A stretch of 64,000 bases of DNA from Metabacillus lacus (GTDB taxonomy: Bacteria > Bacillota > Bacilli > Bacillales > Bacillaceae): positions 1-64,000 of the forward strand of contig NZ_WKKI01000015.1 of assembly GCF_009674805.1 (NCBI RefSeq). The letters are read 5' to 3'. The notes beneath the pieces are model-generated. The model had not been told where the DNA came from, did not search any database, and saw nothing but the letters and a program-made list of their open reading frames with translations. The translations under genes were made by a program, and so were the position numbers. Shown one piece after another: positions 43,908 to 53,690 of the stretch (its first letter is position 1; each line of letters begins with the position of its first letter).

Positions 43908-43957
43908 CAAAAAATTGCAGTTCAATTCGCATCTGAATTGGACTGCAATTTTTTTCA
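43908..43957 (+). terminator. Nucleotidyltransferase gene terminator
   Basis: AAAATTGCAGTTCAATTC pairs with GAATTGGACTGCAATTTT (one mismatch) and is followed by TTT. Confidence 0.85.
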
Positions 43958-44172
43958 TTATTCGAGGTTTATCTTCTTTAAAGGTGTTTATTCAGCTATC
44001 TAAATTGATATGTTCAAAATGGTAAACAGGTATTTGGATATTTATGTTAAAATCACAGCAGGCTTACTCAACATAAGATGAAGGTCAGTGGAATAAGGTG
44101 TATGATTCTCTTTGCCAATTTGAAACATATGCAAAGTAAGGTCCGTCTAATAATTTCAGGGGGGCAAATCAT

Positions 44173-44733
44173 ATGAAGACATTTCATTTTTGCAGTTTAA
44201 TCGTCGTCTTATTATTGTCATTATTAGGGTGTCAGCAAAATTCCGTATTATCAAATGACCTTCATTTTAAAAATGATATAGAAGGTTTTGTTGAACCTGA
44301 ATCATCAGATTGGGTGAAATATACTAAGCCTGTAAGAGAGTATATGTATCATAGAACTCAAGCAGTAATAAATAATGATATAAACATTCTTTGGGTAAGG
44401 TACCCAGAATTAAAAGAGAATATCGATCCTGTTAAAGGAGTTAATGTAGAAAAAAATGAGGTTGAATCCTTGAATCAAGGTTTTGACTTGTTGGATGCCA
44501 ATTACAATATTGAAAGTTATGAACGAATTAAAGTAAACGCAATAAATGATAATGAAGTGACAGTCCTGGTTCACGGAAGCATTGTTTATTTGAGAGATGA
44601 CTTCGACGAATCTGGCGGAGAATATTTAATAAAGGTCTTCTTAAAACAGAATGATAGTCAATGGAACGTGGTAAAAACTGATGAATACACACTACCTGAA
44701 TACAAAAAATGGTTACAAGAAAAAAATCAATAA
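44173..44733 (+). CDS. Putative lipoprotein of unknown function
   Basis: A 186-residue protein with a signal peptide and lipobox LLGC at about residue 20 (CSLIVVLLLSLLGCQQ). The mature part resembles a NTF2-like/DUF-type single domain: helical YMYHRTQAVINNDINILW then beta strands ending VHGSIVYLRDD, LIKVFLKQNDSQWNVVKTD. No family is certain. ATG follows AGGGGGG. Confidence 0.65.
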   Translation: MKTFHFCSLIVVLLLSLLGCQQNSVLSNDLHFKNDIEGFVEPESSDWVKYTKPVREYMYHRTQAVINNDINILWVRYPELKENIDPVKGVNVEKNEVESLNQGFDLLDANYNIESYERIKVNAINDNEVTVLVHGSIVYLRDDFDESGGEYLIKVFLKQNDSQWNVVKTDEYTLPEYKKWLQEKNQ

Positions 44734-44788
44734 CCCCTATTAAACTTACGGATGCTAATCTTCGAAAAAGTGCTACTATAAAATAGGC

Positions 44789-44817
44789 TCGGAGCTTAAT
44801 TGCTCCGAGTTTTTTGT
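44789..44817 (+). terminator. Lipoprotein gene terminator
   Basis: CTCGGAGC pairs with GCTCCGAG around a 6-nt loop and is followed by TTTTTT. Confidence 0.88.
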
Positions 44818-44963
44818 GTGCTATTTTACTGCTACCTGTCAGAATGTCTCTGTGCCTTTTAACTTGTTTAAATTTCTTGGTAAATTTCTTTCTGTGAGGG
44901 GTTTTTGCATTTCCTCTCCCAAGATGGTATCCGTTACTGTTACAGACGTTTTTATCTTGGCCT

Positions 44964-45863
44964 TCAGCTTCTTTTTTCCTGCAGCTGCTGCGAGCTTTTT
45001 CTGCGCACCAGCAGTTTTATGACATATCCCTGAGAAGGAGAAAAAAGGAAGACCAAGCTGAAGATAACTCCAGCCGCTGATGCCATTGCACCCGCTATTG
45101 AAATATTCATCAACACTGCTGCATAGTAGCCTGATACAGCGGACAAAACACCGATCAACCCGCTGATGACGAGCATATGGCTAAGCTTTTCTGTCAGCAA
45201 GTAAGCTGCTGCTGGAGGCACAATGAGCATTGCCACAACCAGAATAGCTCCCACACTGTCAAATGAAGCCACCGTAGTCATTGAAAGCATCCCCATCTGC
45301 AGGTAGTGAATTAGCAGGACGGGAATGCCCAGCGACATGGCCATTTGCGGATCAAAGGATGTAATCTTAAATTCCTTATAAAACAAACCAATCAAAAGCA
45401 GGTTTACGACAAGGGCAAATCCAAGCATCCAGACTGCTTTTGGGCCAAGGGTTACCCCCCCTATTTGCACAATATCCAGCGGAACAAATGTGATTTCTCC
45501 CATCAGTGCATGATTCACATCAAGATGAACATTTCCTCCATAAAGGGTGAGAAGAATTACACCAACAGCAAATAAAAAGGTGAAAACTACGCCAATCGCA
45601 GCATCTGACTGCACGCCTTTTGCGCTTAAGAGCTGAACAAAAAAAGCGGTAAGCAATCCTGCGCATAAAGCTCCTATAAACATTGCTGCTCCATCCAGGC
45701 TTTGGCTGATCAAAAATGCAGCTACAATCCCAAGGAGAACAGTGTGGCTGATTGCGTCTGCCAGCATCGCCATTTTTCTTAAAATCAGAAAGCATCCGAT
45801 TATTGAACAGCTGATGCCGACCAGAGATCCTGTCAATAAGATCCAACCTTCATAGCTCAACAC
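44964..45863 (-). CDS. mntD: Manganese ABC transporter permease MntD
   Basis: A 299-residue ABC-3 family permease with about eight to nine membrane segments and the conserved GCFLILRKMAMLADAISH and SFDSVGAILVVAMLIVPPAAAYLL. It is the last of the mntABCD operon and overlaps mntC by 14 bp. With MntC it forms the membrane channel for Mn(II). B. subtilis MntD is of similar length. Confidence 0.92.
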   Translation of the reverse strand: MLSYEGWILLTGSLVGISCSIIGCFLILRKMAMLADAISHTVLLGIVAAFLISQSLDGAAMFIGALCAGLLTAFFVQLLSAKGVQSDAAIGVVFTFLFAVGVILLTLYGGNVHLDVNHALMGEITFVPLDIVQIGGVTLGPKAVWMLGFALVVNLLLIGLFYKEFKITSFDPQMAMSLGIPVLLIHYLQMGMLSMTTVASFDSVGAILVVAMLIVPPAAAYLLTEKLSHMLVISGLIGVLSAVSGYYAAVLMNISIAGAMASAAGVIFSLVFLFSPSQGYVIKLLVRRKSSQQLQEKRS

Positions 45864-47172
45864 GTTTCCCCCTTTTTAACTGGCTTTCTGAAGCATACAG
45901 CGGCAGCGGCAGCCTATTGTGCAGCTTAAGCAAATTCAAAAGCCTTTTCCTCATTGTAGCTGAATTCATCATCTCTTCTATGTTTGTGGTTTCATTTTGA
46001 TAGGAGGAAGCAAGCTCATGTTCATGCATTAAATACACTTCGTACATTCTTCTCTTTAACACTGCTTCATGCAGGATATGTGCTCCTCTATCGCTAAGAA
46101 GCATTATGCTGCTCCTTTCAGCAGAAATAAGGACTTTTTCCTTTTGGAATTGCTTCAGAATACTGCTGTACTGACGGGGTGAGACAGAACGGTTCTTCAT
46201 GACAGCCTCCATCTGGTGATCCAGCAGCGGGCCTTCATGTTTCTCATAATATTCATACAGTGACAACATCACCATTTCGCGGGCAGTTTCCCTGCGGACT
46301 CTATATTGTTTCAGTAATTTGGAGAGCAGCCCTTTTTCGGGAGCAGCAACCAGTGAAATTAAAAACAGCATAGTCGCGGTAACAATAATCAGCGGCCCGG
46401 TAGGCATTCCGTTGACTGCTGTACTCAGCAAGGTGCCCGCAGCACCTGACAGTCCACCAAGAATTCCTGATAAAAAGATCATCACGCCAAGACGATCCGT
46501 CCAGTACCTTGCAGTAATAGACGGTGTTATCAGCATGGCGGCCATCAGAATAACACCTACCGCCTGCAGGCCAATGACAACAGCAGTTACAATCAGTCCC
46601 ATCAGCAATGCATTCAAAAAGCCGGTGGGAAGGCCGATGCCTTTTGCAAACTGAGGATCAAAAATCATCAGCTTGAATTCCTTAAAAAACAGCGCGGTTA
46701 TGAAAAGCAAAATGCCTGAAGCAACCGCTATAACTCTAACATCCGCAGGCACCATCGATGCTGCCTGGCCGAAGATAAAATGGTTCAAACCACTGTGGTT
46801 TCCGCTGCCATGATTCTGCAAATAGGTCAGAAGAACAATTCCAAAACCAAAGAATACTGAGAGGACTAGACCTAAGGAAGTATCTTGTTTGATTTTAGTA
46901 TGTTTTGTAATGAACCCGATCAGAAAGGCTGCAATCAAACCCGTGAGAGCCGCACCTGCAAGCAAAATCGGAAGCGACATCCTCCCGCTTGCCATAAAAG
47001 CCAAGCAAACGCCGGGCAGAGCCGCGTGGGCAACTGCATCTCCAACAAGACTTTGCTTTCTCAAAAGAGCAAAGCTGCCTAGAACTCCGCTGCTCACACC
47101 AAGAAGAAGGGTTCCGAATAACACCCATTGAGTGTTGGGATTTCCCAATTGATACAGCAGCTGCTCAATCAT
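45850..47172 (-). CDS. mntC: Manganese ABC permease MntC with C-terminal winged-helix domain
   Basis: A 440-residue protein: an ABC-3 permease in the first ~280 residues ([22 protein letters not shown]...[18 protein letters not shown]), then about 150 residues resembling an MntR/DtxR-type winged helix ([17 protein letters not shown]...[18 protein letters not shown]). This fusion is also seen in B. subtilis MntC. ATG at 47172 overlaps the mntB end and follows GGTGAGAG. The C-terminal domain may couple uptake to cytoplasmic Mn (inference). Confidence 0.92.
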   Translation of the reverse strand: MIEQLLYQLGNPNTQWVLFGTLLLGVSSGVLGSFALLRKQSLVGDAVAHAALPGVCLAFMASGRMSLPILLAGAALTGLIAAFLIGFITKHTKIKQDTSLGLVLSVFFGFGIVLLTYLQNHGSGNHSGLNHFIFGQAASMVPADVRVIAVASGILLFITALFFKEFKLMIFDPQFAKGIGLPTGFLNALLMGLIVTAVVIGLQAVGVILMAAMLITPSITARYWTDRLGVMIFLSGILGGLSGAAGTLLSTAVNGMPTGPLIIVTATMLFLISLVAAPEKGLLSKLLKQYRVRRETAREMVMLSLYEYYEKHEGPLLDHQMEAVMKNRSVSPRQYSSILKQFQKEKVLISAERSSIMLLSDRGAHILHEAVLKRRMYEVYLMHEHELASSYQNETTNIEEMMNSATMRKRLLNLLKLHNRLPLPLYASESQLKRGKRVEL

Positions 47173-47932
47173 TACTCTCACCAGTAACTTTTTCTCCGTT
47201 TGGATACGTGTGACTTATAATAGACAACCTGCCCCCGTATGCTTTTTGAAGGTTATCGTGTGTAAAGGTCTCTTTAGTCGGACCAAATGCAACTCTTCTC
47301 ATGTTCAAGAGCAGTACATAATCAAAATATTCTTCAACAGTCTGTAAATCATGATGAACAACCAAGACAGTTTTTCCATTGCTCTTCAATTCATTTAACA
47401 GGAGAATGATCGCTTTTTCAGTAGCAGCGTCTACACCAGCAAAAGGTTCATCCATAAAATACACTTCTGCTTCCTGGGCAAGAGCCCTGGCAAGAAACAC
47501 TCTCTGCTGCTGTCCACCAGACAGCTGGCTAATCTGCCTGTCTGCAAAAGGCAGCATCCCAACTTTATCAAGACATTCTCGAGCAGCACTCACATCTTCC
47601 TTTTTGGGGCGCCTGATCCATCCAGTATGACCATACCTTCCCATAAGGACAACGTCGAGAGCATTTGTTGGAAAATCCCAATCGACTTCTCCCCGCTGAG
47701 GAACATAGCCTACTTTTTTCCGCTGCTTTTTATAGGAATCCCCGAATATTTCAACAGAACCGGCAGCAGGTGCAACCAGATTGAGAATGCTTTTAATAAG
47801 CGTGGATTTTCCAGCACCGTTTGGCCCTATTAAGCCAACAAGTTTTCCAGAAGGAACAGTAAAGGATATCTCCTGAAGTACAGGCTTTTTGTTGTAGGCA
47901 ACTGTCAAATTTTCAACATTCACCGGGTTCAT
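47165..47932 (-). CDS. mntB: Manganese ABC transporter ATP-binding protein MntB
   Basis: A 255-residue ATPase with Walker [16 protein letters not shown]-loop [13 protein letters not shown], signature [16 protein letters not shown], Walker [13 protein letters not shown] and H-loop [20 protein letters not shown] is typical of the metal (Mn/Zn) subfamily. It overlaps mntC by 8 bp and follows mntA by 12 bp. Confidence 0.93.
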   Translation of the reverse strand: MNPVNVENLTVAYNKKPVLQEISFTVPSGKLVGLIGPNGAGKSTLIKSILNLVAPAAGSVEIFGDSYKKQRKKVGYVPQRGEVDWDFPTNALDVVLMGRYGHTGWIRRPKKEDVSAARECLDKVGMLPFADRQISQLSGGQQQRVFLARALAQEAEVYFMDEPFAGVDAATEKAIILLLNELKSNGKTVLVVHHDLQTVEEYFDYVLLLNMRRVAFGPTKETFTHDNLQKAYGGRLSIISHTYPNGEKVTGESND

Positions 47933-47944
47933 TGTTTTCTCCTC

Positions 47945-48880
47945 CTACTTTAGTGAAGCTGTAATACGATCAACATTATGTTTAAACATGCCGAGATACG
48001 TACCTGCTTCAGTACCTTCTTCACCCATTGCATCCGAATAGAGTTCACCGCCGATTGTCACTGTATGTCCCTTCTGTTTTGCACCTTCTATCACCGCAGT
48101 AATAGATTTATCCGAAATGCTGGTTTCAATAAATACAGATTTAATATTTCTTTCAGCAAGCAAATCCACAAGGCTTTGAACATCTCTTAGCCCATATTCC
48201 GATTCGGTGCTTAATCCTTGAAGCCCCATAACCTCTATACCATATTGATGTCCAAAGTACTGAAACGCATCATGTGCGGTAACCAACACCCTTCCAGATT
48301 CCGGTATTTGTTCTATCTGCTCCTTTGCATAAGCATCCATTTCCTGCAGCTTTCTTTTATAGTCTTCAAGATTTGCTTGAAATGTTTCAGATTGTTCAGG
48401 ACGAAGATCAGAAAGTTCTTTTTCTACTGCTTCAGCAGCTTCCATCCACAGTGGAATACTAAACCAAATGTGAGGATCATGAATGCTTGGATTTTCCTCA
48501 TCTGCAAGCAGATCATCCTCTGAGATTTCCTTAGAAACAGCATGAACAGGTTTTTCACTGGAAAGCTTCTCCAGAAGATTTCCCATTTTCCCTTCAAGAT
48601 GCAGGCCATTATAGAAAATGATGTCAGCCTCATTCAGCTTTTTCATATCTCCCTGTGAAGCTTGATACAAATGGGGATCAATTCCCGGCCCCATCAGCGC
48701 CTCTACCTCTACTTCACTGCCTCCAATGTTTTTTGCAAGATCTGCAATCTGCCCAGTTGTGGCTGTGACCTTCAGCCTGCCGTCACTTTCATTGGAAGAA
48801 ACGTTGTTACAAGCACTCATCAAGCCGAGACATGACAGCATGACAGCTGCAATCGTTTTTTTAATATGAAACATATTCAT
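47945..48880 (-). CDS. mntA: Manganese-binding lipoprotein MntA
   Basis: A 311-residue cluster A-I binding lipoprotein: signal with lipobox LMSAC (about residue 24), then ATTGQIADLAKNIGG. Metal ligands: His in PGIDPHLYQASQGD, His in HDPHIWFS, Glu in the ETSISDK region and Asp in SDAMGEEG, as in PsaA/MntC. It delivers Mn(II) to MntBCD. It heads the operon, with three MntR-like boxes upstream. Confidence 0.93.
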   Translation of the reverse strand: MNMFHIKKTIAAVMLSCLGLMSACNNVSSNESDGRLKVTATTGQIADLAKNIGGSEVEVEALMGPGIDPHLYQASQGDMKKLNEADIIFYNGLHLEGKMGNLLEKLSSEKPVHAVSKEISEDDLLADEENPSIHDPHIWFSIPLWMEAAEAVEKELSDLRPEQSETFQANLEDYKRKLQEMDAYAKEQIEQIPESGRVLVTAHDAFQYFGHQYGIEVMGLQGLSTESEYGLRDVQSLVDLLAERNIKSVFIETSISDKSITAVIEGAKQKGHTVTIGGELYSDAMGEEGTEAGTYLGMFKHNVDRITASLK

Positions 48881-48906
48881 TTCTCCTTTCTTTCCTCTAG
48901 TAATTA

Positions 48907-49020
48907 TTTTTTCCCTAGTACAACTTTTTAACTAAAAAAATATTAACCTTTCTAACTGCTATAATATTTCTTCAGTACATATAATATTACCAAACCTAAA
49001 AATGTTTCCTTAGTACAAAA
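48907..49020 (-). promoter_or_regulatory. Three MntR-like boxes upstream of mntA
   Basis: On the minus strand TTGTACTAGGGAAAA (48923-48909), ATGTACTGAAGAAA (48980-48967) and TTTTGTACTAAGGAAAC (49020-49004) share TGTACT-n3-GAAA. They resemble the DtxR/MntR-family operator. They spread over about 110 bp of the mntA leader. Mn-bound MntR should repress the operon when Mn is plentiful. Confidence 0.65.
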
Positions 49021-49185
49021 ATTAAAGCAAAATTGGCTAATTGTCAAATAAGAAAAGTGAAATCATCTTTCAGCATAGTTTGCTGGCCTTGGTTCCATTG
49101 TGTTAGATAAGTTTAACCATTTCCCAAAAAGAATTGAACAAAACCTTTCACAGAATGAAATACCAGCCAACAATCTAAAAAAATA

Positions 49186-49222
49186 CTGCATATAAAAAAA
49201 GCCAGTTATCGATAACTGACTA
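49186..49222 (-). terminator. menC terminator
   Basis: On the minus strand AGTCAGTTATC pairs with GATAACTGGCT and is followed by a run of seven T. It is ~100 bp beyond the menC stop. Confidence 0.8.
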
Positions 49223-49256
49223 AAAAGCAGAAAGGGTGAAATTATGGTGTTTCACA

Positions 49257-49286
49257 CCCACCTAGATGGTATACCAGCTAGGTGGG
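49257..49286. other. 30-bp near-perfect palindrome downstream of menC
   Basis: CCCACCTAG, then TGGTATACCA, then CTAGGTGGG; 14 of 15 positions are symmetric. No T run follows. It lies 38 bp after the menC stop and 34 bp before the terminator. It could be a mRNA 3' hairpin, an operator or a mobile-element remnant. Confidence 0.5.
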
Positions 49287-49324
49287 AAAGTAAATTCTCA
49301 GTAAATAAAATATGGCTGTAAAAA

Positions 49325-50449
49325 TTATTGAAATTTCCTGTCAGGATAGAAATTTTCATAAGCTATTTGAAACTTTTCAAGAGCTGTATTGTTAATTTCA
49401 AATCCAATTCCCGGGGTTTCAGGTACCTTCAGCCTGCCATTTTCCACTTTTATCTCCGGCAAAATAATATCCTCCTCCCAATAGCGGGATGAAGATGATA
49501 AATCACCCGGTATTGTAAAGCCTTGAAGTGAAGCAACCGCAATGTTGTGCGCACGTGAGATGCCAGTCTCAAGCATGCCCCCGCACCAGACCGGCACATC
49601 TCTCTTCACACAAAAGTCATGTATCTCTCTGCTTGTCTGAAGTCCCCCTACCCTTCCAGGTTTAATACTGATGATTCCGCAGCTGCCAAGCTCAACAGCC
49701 TGGCGGGCATCATGGTATGAAGTGATGCTTTCATCAAGGCAGATAGGTGTTACCATAGATTTTTGCAAGGAAGCATGATCTATTATGTCATCAGCTGCAA
49801 GGGGCTGCTCTATAAGCAAAAGCTGATATTCATCCAAGGCCTGCAGTCTTTGAATATCATTCAGCGTATAAGAAGAATTAGCGTCAGCCATCAGAAGAAT
49901 ATCAGGAAAGTGTTCGCGAATTTCCTTGACCACTTCAAGATCCTGGTGAGGCTTAATTTTTATTTTTATCCGCCGGTAGCCTTCATGTGTATATGCTTCT
50001 ATCTGGCTGAGCATCTCCTTTACGCGGCCCATGCCAATCACGACACCCGCCTCAACCTCTGTTCTGGTTCCGCCCAAAAGCTTTGACAGAGACATTTCAT
50101 TCAGTTTTGCATACAAGTCCCAATAGGCACTTTCAATGGCAGCTTTCGCCATTGGGTTTCTACGGTAAACCGAGAGTGCTTTCCCAACTTCAGATGGAGA
50201 AACAAATTGATGATTCAGGAGCATTGGAATAAAAAAATCCTTCAGCATATGTCTGCAGGTCCCGACTGTTTCTTCTGTATACCAGGGTGAAGAAAACGCG
50301 ACAGCTTCTCCCCAGCCTGTACAGCCCTGATGATCCCGCACTTCAACAAGCAGGCTCTCCCTTTCTTTCACAGTGCCAAGACTGCTGACAAAAGGGGTTT
50401 TCAGTGTCATTTTAATGTGATGAAGGTGAATGCTTCTGATATTATACAT
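49325..50449 (-). CDS. menC: o-Succinylbenzoate synthase
   Basis: A 374-residue enolase-superfamily protein. The barrel acid-base Lys pair RIKIKI (about residue 163), and metal ligands Asp (LLMADANSSY), Glu (LLIEQPL) and Asp (ICLDES), plus Lys in ISIKPGRVGG are visible. It dehydrates SHCHC to o-succinylbenzoate in menaquinone synthesis. It overlaps menE by 8 bp. Length is as usual for Bacillus MenC. Confidence 0.93.
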   Translation of the reverse strand: MYNIRSIHLHHIKMTLKTPFVSSLGTVKERESLLVEVRDHQGCTGWGEAVAFSSPWYTEETVGTCRHMLKDFFIPMLLNHQFVSPSEVGKALSVYRRNPMAKAAIESAYWDLYAKLNEMSLSKLLGGTRTEVEAGVVIGMGRVKEMLSQIEAYTHEGYRRIKIKIKPHQDLEVVKEIREHFPDILLMADANSSYTLNDIQRLQALDEYQLLLIEQPLAADDIIDHASLQKSMVTPICLDESITSYHDARQAVELGSCGIISIKPGRVGGLQTSREIHDFCVKRDVPVWCGGMLETGISRAHNIAVASLQGFTIPGDLSSSSRYWEEDIILPEIKVENGRLKVPETPGIGFEINNTALEKFQIAYENFYPDRKFQ

Positions 50450-51908
50450 TGCCTGACTCCCCTTGAAGAATATCCTTCAATTTTCTTCTAAGCAGTTTTC
50501 TTGCAGCGTTTCTGGGCAGCTTCTCCAGAAAACGGACTGAATGAGGAACTTTGTATTTAGCCAGCTTTTCCTGACAGTATTTCATCACATCCTGCTCCCC
50601 TAGGTGTTTCCTGGATGTGATAAAAGCGCACGGTACTTCTCCCCACTTGGCGTGCGGCATACCGACGACCCCTGCATCAAAGATATCCGGATGTGAAAGA
50701 AGGACACCTTCAATTTCAGCAGGATAGACATTTTCTCCGCCTGAAATAATTAAGTCTGATCTTCTGTCGAGCAGGAACAGATATCCTTCCTCGTCCTGAT
50801 AGCCAATGTCGCCTGTTCTGAACCAGCCCCCGCTGTCAGTAAGCTCAGCTTCTTCATATAAATATGCTTTCGCAACATTTGCTCCCTTTACAAGAATTTC
50901 ACCTGCTTCGTTGGGCTGGCAGTTTTGTTTGTCATTTTGGATGCTGATTGAGCAGGGAAAAAGAGGTTTTCCTGCTGAACCCAGTTTTGTAAAACAGTCT
51001 TCCGGCGGGAGTGTAGCAATTTGAGAAGAAGTTTCTGTCATTCCATAAGTTTGATAAATAGGAATGCCCCTTTCTGCACATTTTTGCAGCAGGGACAAGG
51101 GAGCCGGCCCGCCGCCAAGCAGCATGCACCTGAAAAAGTCAGGATATTTCCCGTCCATTGACTGAACCATCTCCGTTAGAAGCGTGCTGACCGCTGACAT
51201 GATCGTAATTTTTTGCTGATGTATGAGTGAGTTCAATAAACGTGCGTCTGCAGAAGGAGCAATCACAGCACAAATTCCGTAAATGACACTTCGAAGCAGG
51301 ATTGACAGGCCGCTAATGTGGAACATGGGCAGGGCCAGGAGCCAGCGGTCTTGATGATGAAGACCAAGATTTAAAGCAGATGCTGCAGCGCTCCAATAAT
51401 GATTTCCGAATGATTGAATCACACCTTTTGGATGTCCCGTAGTTCCTGAAGTATACATCACGGTTGCTGGCTTTTCTAAAGGAAATTCAGCCAAAAAGCT
51501 CTTTAATCCACTCTCTGCTTTCGGCAGGTCTGCGATGCTGACAGTCTCGCAGATGTTGACTGGAGCTTTGCTTTTACATTGCTCGTCCGTAATGATGATA
51601 ACAGTCTGACTATGATTCGACTGCCATGCTATTTCTTCACTAGTCAGCCTGTTATTAAGAAGAACTGCCGTTGAACCTATATAAAAGAGAGCATGGATGG
51701 TAACCGCCATGTCCAGGCTATTGCTCATCAGCACACCTGTTTTATCTGATTCTTTTACACCCGCCTTTGACAATTGTGCCGCCCTTTTCAGAACTAGTGA
51801 GTGCATCTCCTTAAAGGTCAGGCTGGTTCCTTCACTGACCAGGGCCTGCCGCTCCGGTGTCAAAAATGCTCTTTGTGCTAAAAAATTTGGTACTGTATAT
51901 CCATCCAT
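50442..51908 (-). CDS. menE: o-Succinylbenzoate-CoA ligase
   Basis: A 488-residue acyl-CoA synthetase (AMP-forming). P-loop ATVMYTSGTTGHPKGVIQ (about residues 150-167), YQTYGMTETSSQIA and SGGENVYPAEIE with the C-terminal catalytic Lys (RNAARKLLRRKL). It activates o-succinylbenzoate to its CoA ester. A 134-bp gap with a terminator-like hairpin separates it from menB. Confidence 0.93.
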   Translation of the reverse strand: MDGYTVPNFLAQRAFLTPERQALVSEGTSLTFKEMHSLVLKRAAQLSKAGVKESDKTGVLMSNSLDMAVTIHALFYIGSTAVLLNNRLTSEEIAWQSNHSQTVIIITDEQCKSKAPVNICETVSIADLPKAESGLKSFLAEFPLEKPATVMYTSGTTGHPKGVIQSFGNHYWSAAASALNLGLHHQDRWLLALPMFHISGLSILLRSVIYGICAVIAPSADARLLNSLIHQQKITIMSAVSTLLTEMVQSMDGKYPDFFRCMLLGGGPAPLSLLQKCAERGIPIYQTYGMTETSSQIATLPPEDCFTKLGSAGKPLFPCSISIQNDKQNCQPNEAGEILVKGANVAKAYLYEEAELTDSGGWFRTGDIGYQDEEGYLFLLDRRSDLIISGGENVYPAEIEGVLLSHPDIFDAGVVGMPHAKWGEVPCAFITSRKHLGEQDVMKYCQEKLAKYKVPHSVRFLEKLPRNAARKLLRRKLKDILQGESGNV

Positions 51909-52002
51909 AGTGACATTCCTTCCCTTTCAGTCTGGTCTGACAGCTTATACCAGCGGACCTGTTTCCACAGCTTTATAACTCACCTGCTCTTGTCCATAAA
52001 GA

Positions 52003-52031
52003 AAACAGCCTGATGAGATCATCAAGCTGCA
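52003..52031 (-). terminator. Terminator-like hairpin between menB and menE
   Basis: On the minus strand GCAGCTTGATGA pairs with TCATCAGGCTG (one G-T and bulges) and is followed by TTTTCTTT. It may attenuate transcription into menE and menC. Confidence 0.5.
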
Positions 52032-52042
52032 ATGTAAGTATA

Positions 52043-52861
52043 TTAAGGAAATCTTGGGAATTGCTTGAAGTCAGGATCGCGCTTTTCCTTAAAAGCATCA
52101 CGGCCTTCTTTAGCTTCATCAGTTGTATAATAGAGAAGCGTCGCATCCCCTGCAAATTGCTGAATACCGGCAAGTCCATCCGTATCAGCATTAAAGGCAG
52201 CTTTCAGGAAGCGAAGCGCTGTAGGACTCTTCTCAAGCATTTCTTCACACCACTGAACGGTTTCCTGCTCCAGCTGTTCCAATGGAACCACTGTATTGAC
52301 CAGTCCCATATCAAGAGCTTCCTGGGCATTATACTGTCTGCACAGGAACCAGATTTCACGCGCTTTTTTATGTCCGACGATTCTGGCAAGATAGCCCGAG
52401 CCATAGCCTGCATCAAAGCTTCCCACTTTCGGACCGGTTTGTCCGAACACTGCATTGTCAGCTGCAATGGTCAGGTCGCACACCACATGCAGAACATGCC
52501 CGCCGCCGATCGCATATCCGGAAACCATTGCTACTACCGGTTTAGGAATGACGCGAATCAGTCTTTGCAAATCAAGAACGTTCAGGCGTGGAATTTCATC
52601 TTCACCAACATAGCCTCCATGACCTCTGACTTTTTGGTCTCCGCCGGAACAAAACGCTTTGTCCCCGGCACCCGCAAGAACAATTACCCCTATGTTGGAA
52701 TCATCACGAGCATAAGCAAATGCATTAATTAATTCCATGACCGTTTTAGGACGAAATGCATTATGTACCTCTGGCCTGTTTATTGTAATTTTTGCAATGC
52801 CATTATATGTTTCATATAGTACGTCTTCGTATTGTCGTTCTGACACCCATTCAATTGCCAT
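52043..52861 (-). CDS. menB: 1,4-Dihydroxy-2-naphthoyl-CoA synthase
   Basis: A 272-residue crotonase-superfamily protein, one residue longer than in B. subtilis. Conserved [12 protein letters not shown] (oxyanion), [14 protein letters not shown] and [18 protein letters not shown]; the crotonase glutamate is replaced by Gly as in MenB. It cyclises o-succinylbenzoyl-CoA. Overlap of 11 bp with menH; ATG after GGAGGAAG. Confidence 0.96.
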   Translation of the reverse strand: MAIEWVSERQYEDVLYETYNGIAKITINRPEVHNAFRPKTVMELINAFAYARDDSNIGVIVLAGAGDKAFCSGGDQKVRGHGGYVGEDEIPRLNVLDLQRLIRVIPKPVVAMVSGYAIGGGHVLHVVCDLTIAADNAVFGQTGPKVGSFDAGYGSGYLARIVGHKKAREIWFLCRQYNAQEALDMGLVNTVVPLEQLEQETVQWCEEMLEKSPTALRFLKAAFNADTDGLAGIQQFAGDATLLYYTTDEAKEGRDAFKEKRDPDFKQFPRFP

Positions 52862-53690
52862 ATGTAGCTTCCTCCTTCTTGTCGTTACTCACTAAGAACT
52901 TCTCTACTATTTTACCAAAAATCTGCGGTTTCTCCACATGAATTGCGTGTCCCGCTTCTTTTATTTTCAGCAAAGCACCTTGTGGAAGAAGTTTTTGCAT
53001 GCCGACTGCAATGTCGCAGAATTTCTGATCATATTCTCCGCACAGCAGCAGCACCGGAAAATTCAGCTTCTCCAGCACTTCCCAGTACGGCTTCTGAACA
53101 CCGGTGCCCATGCCGAGAAGGCTGTTTGCCAGGCCGATAGGTGAATTGTTTCTTCTTTGCTTCCTCATCCTGCTTTTGATTTCTTCTGAAAGTGCCTCCT
53201 GTGAAGAAAAAAGCGGGATGTTTTCCCATCTCTCCACAAACTTAGAAACTCCCTCTTGCCGTATCAAACGGGCAAGGCTGCTGTCACTCTTTTTTCGTTC
53301 TTCACGATCCCTTGAATCCTTAAGCCCTGGAGAACTGCTTTCCAAGATCAGTTTTTCGACCATTTCCGGGAAAGCCGCTGCAAAGGCCAGGGCAAGCCTG
53401 CCGCCCATTGAATACCCCAGGATGGAGATTCTCTCAATATTTAATTTCAGCAGCAGCTCCCTGAGATCATTGACTGCTTCTTCCATGGTATAGCGGCGGC
53501 TGTCCTCAGGTGCATCCGTTCTGCCATGGCCGATTAAATCTATTGTAATCACTCTGCTGAAACGCGCCCAATCATCAATAAAAGGCCGCCAGTTTTCACC
53601 TGCTCCGGTAAAACCGTGTAAACAAAGAAGCGGAGGACCTTGTCCATATATGTCAATATGGCAGTTCAAGCTTCGGAGGTTAATGAACAT
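52851..53690 (-). CDS. menH: SHCHC synthase, alpha/beta hydrolase fold (YtxM)
   Basis: A 279-residue alpha/beta-hydrolase-fold enzyme with [13 protein letters not shown], nucleophile elbow [11 protein letters not shown] (Ser at ~98), acid in LCGEYDQKF and His in AGHAIHVE. It eliminates pyruvate from SEPHCHC to give SHCHC. Its ATG shares a base with the menD stop (TAATG), so the genes are coupled. Confidence 0.93.
   Translation of the reverse strand: MFINLRSLNCHIDIYGQGPPLLCLHGFTGAGENWRPFIDDWARFSRVITIDLIGHGRTDAPEDSRRYTMEEAVNDLRELLLKLNIERISILGYSMGGRLALAFAAAFPEMVEKLILESSSPGLKDSRDREERKKSDSSLARLIRQEGVSKFVERWENIPLFSSQEALSEEIKSRMRKQRRNNSPIGLANSLLGMGTGVQKPYWEVLEKLNFPVLLLCGEYDQKFCDIAVGMQKLLPQGALLKIKEAGHAIHVEKPQIFGKIVEKFLVSNDKKEEATYGN

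Noticed and set aside
44816-45022. 68-codon plus-strand ORF with FFFPAAAAS-like text
   Set aside because: It overlaps the end of mntD on the other strand, has no ribosome site and is of biased composition.
45850-47172. Fusion of permease and regulator as a new arrangement
   Set aside because: The C-terminal winged-helix-like extension on MntC is also present in B. subtilis, so it is not novel.
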